Below are positions 62,172-64,000 of a stretch of 64,000 nucleotides of DNA, one piece after another (the stretch's first letter is position 1; every line of letters starts with the position of its first letter). The DNA is from Sphingomonas qomolangmaensis. Its GTDB lineage: Bacteria; Pseudomonadota; Alphaproteobacteria; Sphingomonadales; Sphingomonadaceae. A program made the translations under genes and the position numbers. The stretch lies in the NCBI RefSeq assembly GCF_024496245.1, contig NZ_CP101740.1, positions 2,107,501-2,171,500 on the forward strand, written 5' to 3'. The notes beneath the pieces were generated by a model that ran no database searches, was not told the DNA's origin, and saw only the letters and a program-made list of their open reading frames with translations.

Positions 62172-64000
62172 ATGCGTATCGACACTCTCGACCAATGGCG
62201 ACCGACGCCCCCGCCCGGTGACCCGTTCGCCCCCGCTTCGTCGTCGCCCAACCCAGCGCCCCCCGCCCCGCCGCCGGGCGAACCCCCGTTGCCGCCATCA
62301 TGGCGGCCGAGCCCGATGCGCTGGATCGCGCGCGGGCTCGCGGCGCTGATCGTGCTGCTGGTGCTCGCGATCGCGTGGCTGGCGATCACCGCGCCGATGT
62401 CGAAATCGCTCGAACCGCCGGTGCCGCCGTCGGTCACCTTGCTGTCGGCCGAGGGCGACCCGATCGCGCGCCACGGCGCGATTATCGGCACGCGCGTCGA
62501 CGCGACCAAACTGCCCGCGCACGTCAAGGCGGCGTTCCTGGCGATCGAGGACAGGCGCTTCCGCAGCCATTGGGGAGTCGATCCGCGCGGCATTGCGCGC
62601 GCCTTCGTCAACAACGTCTTTACCAGCCGCTCGTCGCAGGGTGGCAGCACGATCACCCAGCAATTGGCGAAGAACGCCTTTCTCTCGTCCGACCGAACCT
62701 TGGGCCGCAAGGCGCAGGAGCTGATGATCGCCTTCTGGCTCGAAGCCTGGCTGACCAAGGACGAAATCCTCTCGCGCTATCTGTCGAACGTCTATTTCGG
62801 CGACAATGCCTATGGCCTCGACGCCGCCGCCAACCATTATTTCAGCCGCGACCCCGAGGATCTCAGCATCGGCCAGGCGGCGATGCTCGCGGGACTGGTC
62901 AAGGCGCCGTCGCGGCTCGCGCCATCGAAGAACCTGTCGGGTGCGCGCGCACGCCAGGCCTTGGTGGTGGCGGCGATGGCCGATGCGGGCTTCATTAGCG
63001 AGGCCGAGGCCGATGACGTGCCGCCCGCGCGGCTGAAGATGGCCAAGACCAAGCGGCTGCCGACCGGTTCCTATTTCGCCGATTGGGTAATGCCGCAGGC
63101 GCGAGACCAGGCGGGCGCGATCGGCGCCGACCAGACGGTGAAGACCACGCTCGAGACACGGCTCCAGCGCGCAGCCGAACGCGCGGTGCGCAACGCCGGC
63201 TTGCGCGAGGCGCAGGTGGCGATCGTTTCGATGCGCCCCGACGGGCGGATCGTCGCGATGGTCGGCGGCAAGGATTACGCCAAGAGCCCGTTCAACCGCG
63301 CGACGCAGGCGCGGCGCCAGCCGGGATCGACCTTCAAGCTGTTCGTCTATCTCGCCGCCTTGCGCGCCGGGATGGAGCCCGCCGACATGGTCGAGGACCG
63401 CCCGGTGACGATCGGCGAATGGAGCCCCAAAAATTCGGACGGGCGCTATCTCGGCGATATCAGCCTGGCGCGGGCATTTGCGCGATCGAGCAACGTCGCC
63501 GCCGCGCGGCTGACCCAGCAATTGGGACCCAAGGCGGTGATCAAGGCGGCGCGCGACCTCGGCATCTCGACGCCGATCCCCAACGAGGCGACGATCGCGC
63601 TCGGCACCTCGTCGGTCTCGCTGATCGAGCTGACCGCCGCCTATGCCGCAATCGCCGCGGGCGAAGCCCCGGTGCGCGCGCGCGGGCTGTCGCAGGTCGC
63701 CGAGGGGAGCTGGCTCGAACGGCTGGGGATCGACACGCGGCAGATTCCTTCGGGGCAGCTCGAAGACATGCGCAGCCTGCTCGCGGGGTCGATCGCGCAA
63801 GGTACCGGGCGGCAGGCGCGGCTGTCGGTCGAGGCGTTCGGCAAGACCGGAACGACGCAGGACAATCGCGACGCGCTGTTCATCGGCTATGCCGACGGCA
63901 TCGTCACCGGGGTGTGGGTCGGCAATGACGACAACACCCCCAATGCCGGGCTGTCGGGCGGCGGCGTGCCCGCGCGGATCTGGCGCGACTATATGATGCG
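62172..64000 (+). CDS. Penicillin-binding protein 1A-type transglycosylase/transpeptidase (cut by window edge)
   Basis: 609 complete codons visible, no stop before the edge. A Pro-rich cytoplasmic tail ('PNPAPPAPPPGEPPLPPSWR') precedes one membrane span ('ARGLAALIVLLVLAIAWLAI'). The GT51 domain has catalytic E126 in 'FLAIEDRRFRSHWGVDPRG' and 'SSQGGSTITQQLAKNAFLSS'. The transpeptidase domain has S386 and K389 in 'QPGSTFKLFVYLAAL', SSN at S439-N441 and KTG at K558. It polymerises and cross-links peptidoglycan in the periplasm. ATG at 62172; the C-terminus is outside the window. Confidence 0.95.
   Translation, partial: MRIDTLDQWRPTPPPGDPFAPASSSPNPAPPAPPPGEPPLPPSWRPSPMRWIARGLAALIVLLVLAIAWLAITAPMSKSLEPPVPPSVTLLSAEGDPIARHGAIIGTRVDATKLPAHVKAAFLAIEDRRFRSHWGVDPRGIARAFVNNVFTSRSSQGGSTITQQLAKNAFLSSDRTLGRKAQELMIAFWLEAWLTKDEILSRYLSNVYFGDNAYGLDAAANHYFSRDPEDLSIGQAAMLAGLVKAPSRLAPSKNLSGARARQALVVAAMADAGFISEAEADDVPPARLKMAKTKRLPTGSYFADWVMPQARDQAGAIGADQTVKTTLETRLQRAAERAVRNAGLREAQVAIVSMRPDGRIVAMVGGKDYAKSPFNRATQARRQPGSTFKLFVYLAALRAGMEPADMVEDRPVTIGEWSPKNSDGRYLGDISLARAFARSSNVAAARLTQQLGPKAVIKAARDLGISTPIPNEATIALGTSSVSLIELTAAYAAIAAGEAPVRARGLSQVAEGSWLERLGIDTRQIPSGQLEDMRSLLAGSIAQGTGRQARLSVEAFGKTGTTQDNRDALFIGYADGIVTGVWVGNDDNTPNAGLSGGGVPARIWRDYMM

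Overview
The window reads as chromosomal DNA of a sphingomonad (Alphaproteobacteria, Sphingomonadales, Sphingomonas-like). The basis is very high G+C in every frame, the MipZ-type division ATPase, the gene orders hflK-hflC-htrA, lgt-midA-pgeF and dapD next to a HAD nucleotidase, a large TonB-dependent receptor, and a carotenoid-linked rhodopsin operon. I assign no species. I found no rRNA, tRNA, CRISPR array, insertion sequence or prophage. Both ends cut genes: a MASE1 membrane sensor at the left edge and a bifunctional penicillin-binding protein at the right edge.

Layout. 1-7.2 kb: MASE1 sensor, a DapF-family epimerase, DUF2339 and DUF6456 proteins, an XRE regulator and a HerA-like ATPase. 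7.2-12.4 kb: membrane quality control (htrA, hflC, hflK) divergent from an Mrp-type Fe-S carrier and a CoA-binding protein. 12.4-18.9 kb: dapD, HAD nucleotidase, LLM oxidoreductase, an M15-peptidase-like protein and aconitase. 19.0-20.8 kb: a two-gene light-harvesting operon, a xanthorhodopsin-like proton pump plus the Blh retinal-forming oxygenase. 21-25 kb: phosphomannomutase/phosphoglucomutase, a membrane J-protein coupled to mipZ, and panC. 25-30.6 kb: clpB behind a heat-shock-type promoter, then a TPR/aspartyl-hydroxylase, a small secreted protein and a sulfotransferase-like protein. 30.7-33.8 kb: TonB-dependent receptor. 34-41.4 kb: exported proteins, an M23 peptidase, DUF2093, xseA, purD, a membrane-anchored HhH protein, a CNNM/CorC exporter and an OmpA lipoprotein. 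41.5-46.6 kb: tadA, rpmB, phytase-like protein, glycine-zipper protein, phaB, hemH. 46.6-52.9 kb: molybdenum hydroxylase large subunit, lgt, midA, GNAT, pgeF, DUF4126. 53-59 kb: 3-hydroxyacyl-CoA dehydrogenase, DUF1176, egtB-egtD, PduO-type adenosyltransferase, HIG1-type protein, gluQRS. 59-64 kb: HNH endonuclease, S9 peptidase, PBP.

The most interesting gene-level signal is the rhodopsin operon. The pump has the D-T-E proton-pump triad, a histidine partner of the counterion, a green-tuning leucine, the retinal lysine, and a glycine where xanthorhodopsin has the carotenoid-antenna contact, so an antenna carotenoid could be used alongside retinal made by Blh.

The most interesting non-coding signal is the number of long imperfect inverted repeats (about 75-370 nt) in gaps, especially between convergent genes. 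At least five sequence families can be told apart. One copy covers the lgt-midA junction and appears to supply the first residues of MidA. Many genes are tightly packed: four-base overlaps, convergent stops sharing CTAG, and divergent start codons sharing CATG at xseA/purD.
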